In this document: positions 53,501 through 60,000 of the stretch, piece after piece
Position numbering within the stretch: position 1 is the stretch's first letter
Layout: each line of letters opens with the position of its first letter
Assembly: GCF_932526225.1 (NCBI RefSeq)
Contig: NC_064041.1
Coordinates: 64,001 to 124,000, forward strand
Reading direction: 5' to 3'
Origin: Nematostella vectensis
Taxonomy: Eukaryota > Cnidaria > Anthozoa > Actiniaria > Edwardsiidae
DNA: 60,000 bases
Position numbers and translations under genes: made by a program
Notes under the pieces: generated by a model
What the model saw: only the letters and a program-made list of their open reading frames with translations
The model's database searches: none
What the model was told of the DNA's origin: nothing

Positions 53501-55772
53501 CCTGCCCGCTTTAGCACCGGAAACGGAAGCAGCACGATCTCCCGAGGTAGCTCCTGCGCGTGCGCCATACCTGGCGGCGTATCGGATCAATATCCACTGA
53601 GCTGTCTTGTTATGCTCTGAAAAAAACACCCAAACACGCAATTGTAATGTTTTATAAAATGACACGCACGATACGTTTGACATCTTCACAGTTGTTTGCT
53701 CTTACTGTAATCAGTTTCAGAGACGGTTGCTGTCCAAAGGTATTCCGAGCCGATTGGGGCGTGAAAGGTACCATCGGGTCCTTTGAAGGCCACTGACAGA
53801 TGGTCCGTATCGAACAGCTCCTTCATCAGCGTCTCGATGAAATAATACTTGCCTTTCTCTAACGGGACAGGCCAAGACTGCTGTTCCGGATACCTACAGT
53901 AGATACAATGACTACTTGACTACAATGACGGGACCAATTTCTTATCAGTTAAACCCCGCGGAAAAAGGAAAACCATTTAACAGAGTATTCTTATGTCCTG
54001 ACGAATAAGGACAACCATTTAACAGAGTATTTTTATCCCACTTGTCGTATGTTGATCATGGTCATTTCCTTGTCGTATGTCCATCAGGAGTACTTACTTG
54101 TCGCATGTCGATAAGGGGTACCCACTTGTCGTATGTCGATTATGGGTATTTCCTTGTCATAAGTCCATCAGGAGTACTTACTTGTCGTATGTCGATCAAG
54201 GGTACTTACTTGTCGTGTGTCAATCAGGAATACATTATTTGTCGTATGTCGATCAGGGGTACTTACTTGTCGTATTCTCCAGGCGCTGTGAAATGTCGAT
54301 CAGCGACTTGTGCTATCAAGCTCTTGTGATCAGGCAACTCGTCTTTACTCAAGTAAAGTCTGGCACCATTGTCACTTGCTGAAAGAAAAATTCAGTCGGC
54401 CACGAACACACTACTAGAGAAGGAACACACGAACACATTAATCACAAACGCACCACGAAAATTTACTGAATATGTTTTCAGTGAGTATTTCTCAGTATGT
54501 ATATAATAAACAGCACTTCAGTATCACGAACACACCTCTACAGTATCACGAACACACCAATACAGTATCACAAACACACCGCTACAATATCACGAACACA
54601 CCGCTACAGTATCACGAACAAACCAATATAGTAATCACGAACAACACCAATACAGTATCACAAACACACTAATATAGTATCACGAACACACCGCTACAGT
54701 ATCACGAACACACCAATATAGTATCACGAACACAACGCTACAGTATCACGAACACACCAATATAGTATCACGAACACACCGCTACAGTATAACGAAAATA
54801 ACACCACAGTAAAACGAACACATCACTAAAACATCACGAACACATCACGAACACATCACTACAATATCACGAACACATCACTACAATATCACGAACACAT
54901 CACTACAACATCACGAACACATCACTACAATATCACGAACACATCACTACAACATCACGAACACATCACGAACACATCACTACAATATCACGAACACATC
55001 ACTACAACATCACGAACACATCACTACAATATCACGAACACATCACTACAACATTACGAACACATCACTACAACATCACGAACACATCACTACAACATCA
55101 CGAACACATCACGAACACATCACTACAATATCACGAACACATCACTACAATATCACGAACACATCACTACAACATCACGAACACATCACTACAATATCAC
55201 GAACACATCACGAACACATCACTACAATATCACGAACACATCACTACAATATCACGAACACATCACTACAACATCACGAACACATCACTACAATATCACG
55301 AACACATCACTACAATATCACGAACACATCACTACAATATCACGAACACATCACTACAATATCACTACAATATCACGAACACATCACGAAGTCCTCAAGG
55401 AGCGCGCAAATCCTTATTCGGCCATCCAAAAGAGGAAAAAAATCACCTGATTTTAAATTTTATATAATACCAATGCATACATACGCCAATCTCCCAACCC
55501 CCATTAGCAATGTTTACTACACCCCGAAGTAAAAAGAACAAATAATAACTTACAAATATAGAAAACGTGTGCTCCTGTTTGTTTCGGAACAAAATAAGCT
55601 CTGATGCGTGATCCAAAGTTCTCTCCCCAGTTTGAAGGCTGAGTGAAATGAGATCCATATCCTCGCCATGTGGGTAGATAAGGAAAGCGCTCATTTCTAC
55701 GAAAAGCGTCAATAGAATAGGTGTCAATACCATCCCATTTCTCGATGTACACACCAGTGCGTCTTCTCACCC
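43621..55772 (-). CDS. Gene B: PA14 / Ala-Gly-rich / AbfB-like beta-trefoil protein (11 exons found, 5' and 3' partial)
   Basis: Minus-strand exons in order: 55772-55554, 54378-54267, 53893-53706, 53616-53154, 48418-48108, 46440-46306, 45935-45672, 45159-44854, 44588-44319, 43801-43763, 43680-43621. They total 2367 nt (789 codons) in one frame. Phases are 1 throughout except phase 2 after 54267 and after 53154. The layout is a PA14 domain, an Ala-rich segment, a linker, beta-trefoil repeats, then a Pro/His-rich end. It is probably extracellular. The first exon and signal peptide were not found, and the first exon given may extend upstream in frame to 55914. The end is ambiguous (see the entry for 43621-43801). 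Gene A and gene B point toward each other and share the trefoil module with an identically placed intron. Confidence 0.8.
44319..44588 (-). CDS. Gene B exon 9: further beta-strand-rich module
   Basis: Acceptor TTGTCTCTAG, donor G|GTACAT; phase 1 at both ends. It encodes [33 protein letters not shown] and [20 protein letters not shown]. The alternating pattern is like one and a half trefoil repeats, so it may be a second, partial AbfB-like domain. This is inference from the pattern only. Confidence 0.65.
44854..45935 (-). CDS. Gene B exons 7-8 (45935-45672, 45159-44854): AbfB-like beta-trefoil
   Basis: Exon 7 ends with [20 protein letters not shown] and HDGSLHF, and exon 8 begins [17 protein letters not shown]. 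This is a match in order and spacing to gene A exons 2-3, where SMF is joined to A-KDATF. The intron falls at the same Ala codon in the same phase (G|CT here, G|CA in gene A). Exon 8 continues with [20 protein letters not shown] and ERCSFNFLP. Extra cysteines distinguish it from gene A. After the trefoil comes a Pro/Lys-rich tail ([14 protein letters not shown]). Confidence 0.72.
45205..45368. repeat. 17-bp tandem repeat near the exon 8 acceptor
   Basis: About ten copies of CTCGCTATCACAGACAA, starting about 45 bp upstream (in gene B sense) of the exon 8 acceptor at 45160. Confidence 0.85.
46306..48418 (-). CDS. Gene B exons 5-6 (48418-48108, 46440-46306): linker
   Basis: Exon 5 (acceptor CTCACTTAG, donor G|GTAGGT) encodes [20 protein letters not shown] and [20 protein letters not shown]. 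Exon 6 (acceptor TTGTAG, donor G|GTAACA) encodes [20 protein letters not shown]. For exon 6 the chosen frame is the one that joins both neighbours in phase; another frame is also open. No domain is recognised. The hammerhead-ribozyme repeats sit in the intron between the two exons. Confidence 0.68.
46584..46608. repeat. (AC)n microsatellite
   Basis: About twelve AC dinucleotides in gene B intron 5. Confidence 0.9.
47002..47238. repeat. 237-bp palindrome
   Basis: The outer ~77 bp of each arm (47002-47078 and 47162-47238) are perfect reverse complements, from TTTTTATGTAAATTTTG inward to AAATTTCCTGATATAT. The centre is TA and GA simple sequence. Each arm matches the flank of the hammerhead at 47579-47621 (TTATTAAAAATATATTACTA side) and ends in CCTGAT, the start of a truncated hammerhead core. 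It may be a folded-back pair of the same mobile sequence. Confidence 0.9.
47311..47349. repeat. 39-bp perfect palindrome overlapping the hammerhead 5' side
   Basis: Nineteen-base arms (GCCCACTCATCAGGGGATT and its complement) around one central T. The right arm includes the CTGATGA core of the hammerhead. The left arm is a second, truncated core on the minus strand. Confidence 0.92.
47333..47373 (+). ncRNA. Hammerhead ribozyme (type I, short stem III)
   Basis: All catalytic parts are present in order. Stem I 5' strand is TCCC (47333-47336); then CTGATGA (47337-47343); stem II is GTGG-GCAA-CCAC (47344-47355). GAA (47356-47358) is followed by stem III ACA-GACC-TGT (47359-47368). The cleavage base is A47369, and stem I 3' strand is GGGA (47370-47373). 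Stem III has only three base pairs including the obligatory A-U. This is the form known from Penelope-like elements and retrozymes, where dimers are the active form. Cleavage would follow A47369. Confidence 0.85.
47460..47541. repeat. (TA)n microsatellite between two inverted hammerheads
   Basis: About 40 TA units (and a shorter run at 47409-47431). They separate the two oppositely oriented ribozyme copies and their homologous flanks (TTTGTATTTTTCTCAAACCA and its inverted relative at 47540-47560). Confidence 0.92.
47579..47621 (-). ncRNA. Hammerhead ribozyme (type I), minus strand
   Basis: Read on the minus strand: stem I ATCTC (47621-47617), CTGATGA (47616-47610), stem II GCGG-GCAA-CCAC with one mismatch (47609-47598), GAA (47597-47595), stem III ACA-GGCT-TGT (47594-47585), cleavage base A (47584), stem I GAGAT (47583-47579). 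Stem I differs from the + strand copy on both sides so that pairing is kept (CCC/GGG against CTC/GAG). That is compensatory change supporting a real RNA fold. Confidence 0.8.
48440..48620. repeat. Direct repeats flanking the CRE-rich cluster (left)
   Basis: Three or four copies of TATTAGCACATCAGTGTAT with spacer sequence. The same motif recurs at 50636-50730, on the other side of the cluster. Confidence 0.75.
48630..49420. repeat. ~150-bp tandem repeat rich in CRE and CACGTG sites (left part)
   Basis: About five copies of a unit of roughly 150 bp. Each has TTGACACCTACATGACACCT, TTTGGTTGTCATACGATGTT and one to three TGACGTCA palindromes followed by CACGTGACCATAT. CACGTGA occurs near 48708, 48853, 49010, 49160 and 49313. 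A degraded copy lies at 1855-1970, so it is a dispersed family. Confidence 0.85.
49421..50262. mobile_element. piggyBac-type MITE, 842 bp, TTAA target duplication
   Basis: The ends are GGGTGTACTGACAT (49421-49434) and the complement ATGTCAGTACACCC (50249-50262). Similarity extends inward to GTTGCT/AGCAAC. TTAA flanks both sides (49417-49420 and 50263-50266), the hallmark of piggyBac integration. There is no transposase. It interrupts a unit of the CRE-rich repeat, whose two halves lie on either side. Confidence 0.85.
50263..50550. repeat. CRE-rich ~150-bp repeat (right part)
   Basis: Two more units, with CACGTGACC at 50295 and CACGCGAC about 153 bp later. They end in GGACGGACGGACATCGCG. Confidence 0.82.
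50636..50730. repeat. Direct repeats flanking the CRE-rich cluster (right)
   Basis: Two copies of AATAGCACATCAGCGTATGG-type sequence matching 48440-48620. Confidence 0.7.
50731..52913. other. Gene B intron 4, no supported gene
   Basis: I see no exon. The minus-strand frame 51227-50916 (103 codons, with [18 protein letters not shown]) faintly recalls a glycosyltransferase, but it has no supporting context. The frame 51927-51739 contains [17 protein letters not shown], which looks like part of a dispersed repeat. Both are too weak to call. Confidence 0.4.
52914..53050. repeat. 34-bp tandem repeat
   Basis: Four copies of a unit with CTTATTAAAGTCATGCTCTT and ATTGAAGGGGTGCC, ending about 100 bp downstream (gene B sense) of the exon 4 donor. 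Confidence 0.88.
53154..53616 (-). CDS. Gene B exon 4: Ala/Gly-rich segment
   Basis: A 463-bp exon from the TTTTTTCAG acceptor to an AG|GTAACA donor in phase 2. The first part is extremely Ala/Gly/Arg-rich ([20 protein letters not shown]). The last part has imperfect repeats around [21 protein letters not shown] and QNGSASAS, like silk or collagen-type low-complexity matrix proteins. If the donor is not used, the frame stops two bases on (TAA), so a shorter PA14 isoform is possible. Confidence 0.75.
53706..55772 (-). CDS. Gene B exons 1-3 (55772-55554, 54378-54267, 53893-53706): PA14 domain
   Basis: The three exons together give a full PA14 fold: [75 protein letters not shown] and [12 protein letters not shown] with LSVAF. 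These match the family landmarks: the G-ri-GY-vP-tG-y-F strand pair, 'sDdgarLyls', 'Q-S--i-L--G--YYiE'. PA14 is a beta-barrel found in adhesins, glycosidases and animal matrix proteins, often binding carbohydrate. The donors are GTAAGT, GTAAGT and GTAAGA. The second donor seeded the 28-bp repeat at 54035-54266. Confidence 0.88.
54035..54266. repeat. 28-bp minisatellite made of the PA14 exon 2 donor
   Basis: About eight copies of a 27-28-bp unit. Read on the minus strand, each contains TACGACAAGTAAGTAC or a close variant, which is the exact exon 2/intron 2 junction (TACGACAA|GTAAGT). The repeat starts directly after that donor. Each intact copy therefore carries a strong 5' splice site. Confidence 0.88.
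54500..55388. repeat. 22-bp minisatellite in gene B intron 1
   Basis: About 40 copies of a unit like ATCACGAACACATCACTACA plus AT. Variants carry CACCGCTACAGT and CACCAATACAGT in the first 300 bp and are more uniform later. It separates the first two PA14 exons. Confidence 0.92.
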
Positions 55773-56034
55773 CTGAAATGTAACACAGGGTCAACTGTTG
55801 AAATGATAAACACCGTTCGATAGGGAACGAGACACGAATTGTGTAATTTGGTTTTATTTGGATATCGAGATATCTAACATCTATTTGCTTTGATCCTTTT
55901 CCTAAAAGAGTCAAAGTTTAAGAACGCGTATGATTAAGGAATTAAAGTAAAAACATGATTCACAATACTCCACAATGGCTTCGAATCCCACTCTGGCCGT
56001 TGGTCTATCAGTGCGAGCTTCGACCTCAGTTGAA
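55773..56034 (-). other. Upstream of gene B exon 1: possible exon extension
   Basis: The frame of the PA14 exon stays open upstream to 55914 (LDIQIKPNYTIRVSFPIERC and so on). The TTACATTTCAG acceptor at 55773 argues that this is intron. No signal peptide was found, so the true start lies further upstream or outside the window. Confidence 0.4.
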
Positions 56035-56272
56035 AGATCGCCTGCATATGTTATCTTTATGGTATAAAGATCGCCTGCATATGTTATCTTTATGGTATAA
56101 GGATCGCCCGCATATGTTATCTTTATGATATAAAGATCGCCTGCATGTTATCTTTATGGTATAAAGATCGCCTGCATATGTTATCTTTATGGTATAAAGA
56201 TCGCCTCCATATGTTATCTTTATGGTAAAAAGATCGCCCGCATTTGTTATCTTTATGGTATAAAGACTTGAT
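56035..56272. repeat. 32-bp tandem repeat
   Basis: Seven to eight copies of a unit with AAGATCGCCTGCATATGTTA and TCTTTATGGTAT. Confidence 0.9.
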
Positions 56273-56523
56273 ACAGCTCTGGTGTCACGAATTCAAAGTC
56301 ATCGGGAATTTTTGGTTATTAAAACAAAAGTTAACAAACATTGTTTTTAAAAAAATCTAAACTAAATTTAATATTATGTAGCTTTAAAACTATAAACACA
56401 CCGCTATCCATAGACAATACAATAAATAGGATTTAAATCATTTATCAAATTAAGAAATGGGTTGAACGGACGCTATTCACATGACGTCTGTGCACTTAAC
56501 TGTTTATTTTATAACCGCCCTAT

Positions 56524-56739
56524 GTGTACCTAACTGTTTTGTTTGTTAGCGCCCTGTGTCAAAGTGATAATTCAGTTCAATGTAGAACAATAAACATAGA
56601 ACGTTACACTTCGTCACCTACCAGGGGCAAACGGGTAGATTTCCCCTACGACCTCAATGAGCCAGACACAAAGGAAAAGAAGACTGAACACAGAGATTCT
56701 ATGAGCAGAACAAAACGTTTTTCTCCCCATTCTAGATGA
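56524..56739 (+). CDS. Doubtful + strand exon
   Basis: An open frame ending in TGA. Its second half reads RGKRVDFPYDLNEPDTKEKK, which looks protein-like. No convincing donor links it to the next exon at 56783, and no family is recognised. It may be an upstream exon of the gene at 56783-57034 or chance. Confidence 0.25.
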   Translation: MYLTVLFVSALCQSDNSVQCRTINIERYTSSPTRGKRVDFPYDLNEPDTKEKKTEHRDSMSRTKRFSPHSR

Positions 56740-56782
56740 CCATTGTTGTTTTTGTAGCATATAGTAGGTGGTATTGTAGCAG

Positions 56783-57034
56783 ATTATCGCTCGCTTTGAA
56801 TTAAGACATTCTTTGCCACCGGTAGCGCTACTGGTGGCGATTATATGTGGGTTTTTCTATATTGTTTTGTTAATTGCTAAGAGCTCCCTGCTGGTTTTGC
56901 GACACATCCTTTGTCCCATATTTGGGTTGCCGCTCTCCCGCCCCCCAGGCAAAATAAAGAAGCAGAGACCAATGGGTGTAAATAGTGTTAGCGCGAGGAG
57001 CCCGCGTGAAGTATTTGACTTTGATGACTTGTAA
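56783..57034 (+). CDS. Exon of an unidentified membrane protein with an acidic C-terminus
   Basis: Open from the acceptor TTGTAGCAG (56782) to TAA (57032-57034). It encodes a strong transmembrane segment (VALLVAIICGFFYIVLLIAK), then a hydrophobic/Cys stretch, a basic Pro-rich linker (LSRPPGKIKKQRP) and the end REVFDFDDL. AATAAA at about 57177 would fit a last exon. Alternatively the terminal TT|GTAAGT is a strong donor and the gene goes on. The acidic VFDFDDL resembles an LC3-interacting motif (aromatic-x-x-Leu), which is speculation. Upstream exons are not established. Confidence 0.5.
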   Translation: MIARFELRHSLPPVALLVAIICGFFYIVLLIAKSSLLVLRHILCPIFGLPLSRPPGKIKKQRPMGVNSVSARSPREVFDFDDL

Positions 57035-57809
57035 GTTTTATTTACTCGTCCGTGTAAATAACACGCCTAACCCGCGACTGACAGTAGTGGCAATTAGGCC
57101 AAGACAGAGTAATATAATAACTTTTATAATAACTTTATTTTATACAGCAACTCTTTTTCGCTAAACTTTCCAATTAAAATAAATCTACCACCCATACTAC
57201 GCGAGGGTGGAGAGTGCTTATACAGAATCAGGAAGCGTAATAATTATACTCTACAGTTTGTTTGTTCAGCAATAAGGTTCTTTTCCATATAAGAAAGATC
57301 CGCCCTGGAAATTAATTGTTGTGTCGTAAAGCGAGTAAGCAGAAAACAAAACATTCAACCATCAACATATTAAGGATTGTGAAATGGACAAATAATAACT
57401 CAAATAATAATAATAATAACAAATAATAACTGATTGCTCAAATGCGCACAGCGATCGAAAATATTAAAAAACCTCTAGAGACCAACAAATGATTTTTTCC
57501 GCATGCCATTCTGTTTGTTCCGTCTTGGCTCGTTATTCAAACGCCGCCCTTAAATTGGCGCCGCGTCGATTGGAAAGTTGGAGCGTCTTGACAGGTGGTC
57601 GGTAAATTTCTGAACAATGCAGATCTAATTTGCTTGGTAACTTTCAGCAGGTGATGAAATGTTTAAGTCATGACTTAAACGGGTAACCTATATATCTGAT
57701 ATGGAATTTAATAAAGAAAGTAAAAATGTAGAAAGTAAAATCTCACCATAACCAAAGAGAAAGAAAGGACAGAGCGCTCAGGAATTAAGCGCCGCGCCCC
57801 TTATTAACA
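57035..57809. other. Spacer between two + strand genes
   Basis: AT-rich, with an AATAAA at about 57177 and (AATAAT)n at 57396-57430. No coding signal seen. Confidence 0.4.
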
Positions 57810-57819
57810 TACATTAGTT

Positions 57820-57873
57820 CGCGCATGCGCAGTCGACTTTGTTTTTAAAGTAATCCAAAATGGCGGCCGCGAA
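57820..57873 (+). promoter_or_regulatory. Housekeeping-type promoter: NRF-1-like and YY1-like sites
   Basis: CGCGCATGCGCA (57820-57831) is a full palindromic NRF-1 type site. AAAATGGCGGC (57857-57867) is the YY1-type motif that often spans the start codon of housekeeping genes. The surroundings (57540-57990) are locally GC- and CpG-rich against an AT-rich background. Confidence 0.6.
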
Positions 57874-57925
57874 GGAGGTGAAAAGCTTTCTTTTGTCACT
57901 GACAAAGAAACATTTGCCTTGGTAG
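57860..57925 (+). CDS. Probable first coding exon of an unidentified gene
   Basis: ATG at 57860 in good context (CCAAAATGG) opens MAAAKEVKSFLLSLTKKHLP, then Trp and TAG at 57923. CCTTG|GTAGTC gives a possible donor at 57922, so this is probably exon 1 of a gene that continues to the right; the retrotransposon at 58.0-59.1 kb would lie in its intron. No further exon was found in the window. The NRF-1-like site suggests a mitochondrial or housekeeping function, which is inference. Confidence 0.45.
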   Translation: MAAAKEVKSFLLSLTKKHLPW

Positions 57926-58012
57926 TCTCGGGCTATTTCTTCCTTAAACACGAAGGCGCGGTATAAAAGGCCGCCCAGGGAAGCATCGGCTCATTTGTTG
58001 GAGTGAGGATCA

Positions 58013-58069
<57 letters not shown>

Positions 58070-58074
58070 AATAC

Positions 58075-58155
<81 letters not shown>
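58013..58155. repeat. (TAA)n microsatellite, retrotransposon tail
   Basis: Nearly pure (TAA)n with two ACT interruptions near 58066-58076. It lies at the 3' side of the minus-strand element at 58270-59064. Confidence 0.88.
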
Positions 58156-58156
<1 letters not shown>

Positions 58157-58194
58157 TACCATCTGCAACGAGCCTCTCTCGTTGCAGATGGTAA
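58156..58194 (-). repeat. 17-bp perfect hairpin at the retrotransposon 3' end
   Basis: TTACCATCTGCAACGAG pairs exactly with CTCGTTGCAGATGGTAA around the loop CCTCT. It sits directly before the (TAA)n tail (minus-strand sense). A 3' stem-loop at this position is where some non-LTR reverse transcriptases bind their RNA. Confidence 0.85.
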
Positions 58195-58269
58195 CATGTT
58201 AAACATTTGAGAGGCATTATACGAGAAAGTACCAGGTGTGTGGGCCGTGCTAAGTTTCACTGCTGGACC

Positions 58270-59064
58270 TTAAAGTTCCTTAAAATCCTGCGCAGGGTAG
58301 GCTACAACATCGTTAAAGTCGATTCTCGACAAGACCAGAGTCTCTGCTAGTTGCTTTCTGACGTGGAAAGGAGCTAGGTTCTTTAGTTTTAAGAGAACAG
58401 CCAGAGTGGAATAACAGGAACTTATTTTTGTTTTAATGTCATTGTTCCACTTTAAGTTCTGTTGGAGTTTAAGTTCTGTCGGAGCCGAGGAGGCGAGTGG
58501 ACTGTCCCCTCTCGAGAGGGTAGTGCGTGTTGCCTTGGTAACAAGCTGCGTTAAATTCAAGGATTCCAGCACGTCCATATACTTGCGCACATAGCATTCC
58601 GATGGGCGGAAGAGGTCCACATTAACGTCTCCAGTGACTAACAGCATCCCATGCCAGGAGATGGACAGATCGGATAAGAGTGACTCGAAGGTATCTAACC
58701 AGTCAGAGTATGTCATAATAGCTCCAGACCTGTAGACTACACCCAACAGCAAATTACTGTGCCTGTTGCGTCCCTTGATTTCCAGCCAGAGATGTTCCAG
58801 TGCAGGATATCGCCTTTCTATATCAGTTCTCCTTATGAATTCAATTGACTCCTTGACATATACACCAACGCCGCCGCCTTTCTTTTTATCCCTGTTGTTG
58901 AAGGCATGAACATACCCAGGTATAGTTACATGCTGTAGAAGAAGTTTATTTTCCTTTAACCAGGTTTCGCTCATAGTGATAATGTCAAGGGAATAGCGGT
59001 TGACCATGTGGAGGAGGCTGTTTATAGGGTTTTTGAAAACCTGGCACAATGACTTTGTGGACAA
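58270..59064 (-). mobile_element. Non-LTR retrotransposon copy: endonuclease joined to RT C-terminus by internal deletion
   Basis: A 264-codon minus-strand frame. The first ~190 residues are an apurinic-type endonuclease (ITMSETWLKENK, GGGVGVYVKE, LGVVYRSG, LVTGDVNVDLF). It then passes directly into the region that normally follows the reverse transcriptase (LKWNNDIKTKISSCYSTLAV, LAPFHVRKQLAETLVLSRID). The whole RT catalytic part, with its YxDD box, is absent, so the copy cannot mobilise itself. The frame is otherwise intact, which suggests a recent deletion or a mobilised deletion derivative. CR1/L2-type is inferred. Confidence 0.87.
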
Positions 59065-60000
59065 TCAAAATGTTTGCTTTTGTGACCCTTTTGTGCTTTT
59101 ATTTTGCTTGAGATTGATTCTGATAACAGGTCAGACCAAAATATGTACAGTACACACTGTACCAAGGATTTTATAGAATCAATATAGAAGCGAGAGATAT
59201 GCTCTTTTTATTAATTAGACATAATCAATGTCACATTTCAGATAAGCTTTAAATTATGGACACCTTGGTTAAGGGATTCCCTTTCACATCTATTACTATT
59301 TTTTACTATAACTTATATTTGACAGGTTTGCAAAATAAAAGTGATGTGGGTACACCAAGAATATTTACCATATTCTTTGGGCTGGGTTCAACTCCCAGGT
59401 CACTTTTTGAATTAACCTGTTAAACATTGTTTTTCATAACTTATATAGTGCTGCATACAATGGGTAGCCCTGCATCAGACCAGAGAATCTATTTGTTCAA
59501 TTTTCCCAAACAACGAGTGTTGGTACAATGTTGGTACAAAGATTATACCAACTTTATGGAAACCAGCCTTTAAGAAGGGTATGTTTGGATAGAGGGGGGG
59601 GGGGGGGGCACACTGAGATGTTTGAACACTGACCCTGTTAGGGCAGGGAAAAACATAACCTAGAAATATATTCAGGACAAAGCAGCCAAAAAACCACACC
59701 CTGTCAAGTAGCACATCCCTTTATAGTCAGTATAGTAATGTTAAAAGTCATTAAAAAGCTCCTCTCCTTGAAATATTGGGGCATTTGATTCTTGAGTCCT
59801 CTAATGTCCTGCTTTTTTCCCTGAACTGTGTCCCATTTCCAAGCGTGTAACTGGTTTTTTTTATATAATATACGATTTGGAGTAAAAAATTGTTATTGTA
59901 TGGCTGAATAATGCAGGTATATATATTTTTTTCTAAGAGCAAGGCAGGGCCAAGCAGCAGGTTTTGCCATAACCTAGCACAATCTGTGTCCATTGAATAC
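59065..60000. other. No supported feature
   Basis: AT-rich sequence with a poly-G tract at 59597-59608. The short frames here lack splice or family support. It may be intron of the gene starting at 57860. Confidence 0.4.

Noticed and set aside
55976-55992. CTTCGAATCCCAC as a tRNA B box
   Set aside because: No A box or cloverleaf could be placed on either strand at the right distance.

Overview
The window is eukaryotic, intron-rich and AT-rich. It looks like a sea-anemone or other hexacorallian (cnidarian) genome. The reasons are extracellular proteins combining ShKT, thrombospondin type-1, PA14 and beta-trefoil (AbfB-like) modules, almost all joined by phase-1 introns; fragments of CR1-like non-LTR retrotransposons; short DNA transposons; and hammerhead ribozymes of the kind carried by Penelope-like elements and retrozymes. 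The species is an inference. None of the listed coding features is a simple single-exon gene, so I rebuilt the genes by matching splice sites and reading-frame phase.

Two convergent genes dominate. Gene A (+, 579-31999) has 21 exons that join in one frame to about 1004 codons: signal peptide, AbfB-like beta-trefoil, short acidic linkers, a large charged disordered exon, an ShKT domain, two TSP1 domains, an acidic linker and a long C-terminal region that I do not recognise. Gene B (-, 55772 down to 43621; both ends unresolved) encodes a PA14 domain over three exons, an Ala/Gly-rich stretch, a linker, and AbfB-like beta-trefoil exons. The trefoil is interrupted by an intron at exactly the same residue and phase as in gene A. 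A third + strand coding piece (56783-57034) encodes a membrane segment and an acidic C-terminus. A fourth gene probably starts at 57860 behind NRF-1-like and YY1-like sites.

Tandem arrays fill the introns: units of 16, 32, 27, 30, 31, 25, 27, 43, 32, 24, 22, 28 and 34 bp plus (TCTG)n, (TAA)n and (TA)n. The most unusual observation is that several arrays begin at or within tens of bases of a 5' splice site. Two of them, the 30-bp array at 14488 in gene A and the 28-bp array at 54035-54266 in gene B, are visibly made of copies of the exon end plus the splice donor itself.

Other mobile material includes a 304-bp MITE with 13-bp TIRs and a 5-bp TSD, a 1.4-kb TIR element carrying a near-perfect 27-bp minisatellite, an 842-bp piggyBac-type MITE with TTAA target duplication, a 1.04-kb inverted-repeat element, and two non-LTR retrotransposon remnants ending in (TAA)n. 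At 47.0-47.7 kb there is a 237-bp palindrome beside two oppositely oriented hammerhead ribozymes with compensating stem I changes.
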